Both the position numbers and the translations under genes were made by a program. A stretch of 6,092 bases of DNA, from the NCBI GenBank assembly GCA_937924555.1, contig CALDSN010000178.1, positions 1 to 6,092 on the forward strand, read 5' to 3'. The stretch comes from an uncultured bacterium. Lineage in GTDB: Bacteria > Cloacimonadota > Cloacimonadia > Cloacimonadales > Cloacimonadaceae. This document shows, piece by piece, positions 5,966 to 6,092 of this stretch (position 1 is the stretch's first letter; every line of letters starts with the position of its first letter). Under the pieces are notes generated by a model that was not told the origin of the DNA, ran no database searches, and saw nothing but the letters and a program-made list of their open reading frames with translations.

Positions 5966-6092
5966 GAAACATTCTCTGCAATGTAATAAACCCCATCAAC
6001 CCCAACGAGGCAGCATACCTCCCCAATCATATAATCAGCATTGATGCAGGTAAGATTGTGTCCATTCGTCCCGATGATGGAGTAACCAGTTG
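5962..6092 (+). CDS. Probable amidohydrolase-superfamily protein, N-terminal fragment (3' end outside window)
   Basis: Only 43 complete codons are visible. The ATG overlaps the preceding stop as ATGA and has AAGGAG 9 bases upstream, so the start is well supported even though the fragment is short. The visible residues (MRNILCNVINP, then HIISIDAGKIVSIRPDD) have the pattern of the small beta-sandwich that opens cyclic amidohydrolases such as imidazolonepropionase, N-acetylglucosamine-6-phosphate deacetylase and dihydroorotase: an I-x-N-like strand followed by an I-x-I-x-x-G-K-I-x-x-I strand pair. The metal-binding H-x-H motif would lie downstream of the window. The superfamily is a reasonable guess; the substrate cannot be called. 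No signal peptide is seen, so it is probably cytoplasmic and metabolic. Confidence 0.6.
   Translation, partial: MRNILCNVINPINPNEAAYLPNHIISIDAGKIVSIRPDDGVTS

Overview
The window holds five genes, all on the + strand and packed almost end to end. Two of them are cut by the window edges. Gaps are 17 bp and 14 bp, followed by two 4-bp ATGA stop/start overlaps. This layout suggests one polycistronic transcription unit running through the whole window. I see no rRNA, tRNA, CRISPR array, insertion sequence, attachment site, promoter or intrinsic terminator. No gene-free stretch is longer than 17 bp.

In order, the genes are: (1) the 3' end of methionyl-tRNA synthetase (metG), with the anticodon-binding helical domain and a C-terminal EMAP/Trbp111-type tRNA-binding domain; (2) an exported SpoIID/LytB-domain protein, predicted to cut peptidoglycan glycan strands; (3) the redox-regulated chaperone Hsp33 (hslO), with its four zinc cysteines; (4) a large exported protein with a helical N-terminal half, seven FG-GAP/VCBS (CRTAC1-like) repeats and an ASPIC/UnbV-like C-terminus; (5) the first 43 codons of a probable amidohydrolase.

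The organism is a bacterium with roughly even base composition. Large exported CRTAC1/VCBS proteins and a SpoIID-domain protein outside any visible sporulation context would fit a Gram-negative lineage of the FCB group, such as Cloacimonadota. That placement is inference from gene style only; no marker in the window settles it.

The genes do not form an obvious pathway. Two are cytoplasmic housekeeping or stress functions (MetRS, Hsp33), two are exported, and one is probably metabolic. The most distinctive feature is gene 4, in which seven paired motifs (an F-x-D-V-x-x-x-A-G element followed 21-29 residues later by a D-x-D-x-D-G-x-x-D calcium loop) suggest a complete seven-bladed propeller. 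I found nothing that clearly amounts to a new biological system. The remaining findings are modest and mostly concern domain architecture and gene neighbourhood.
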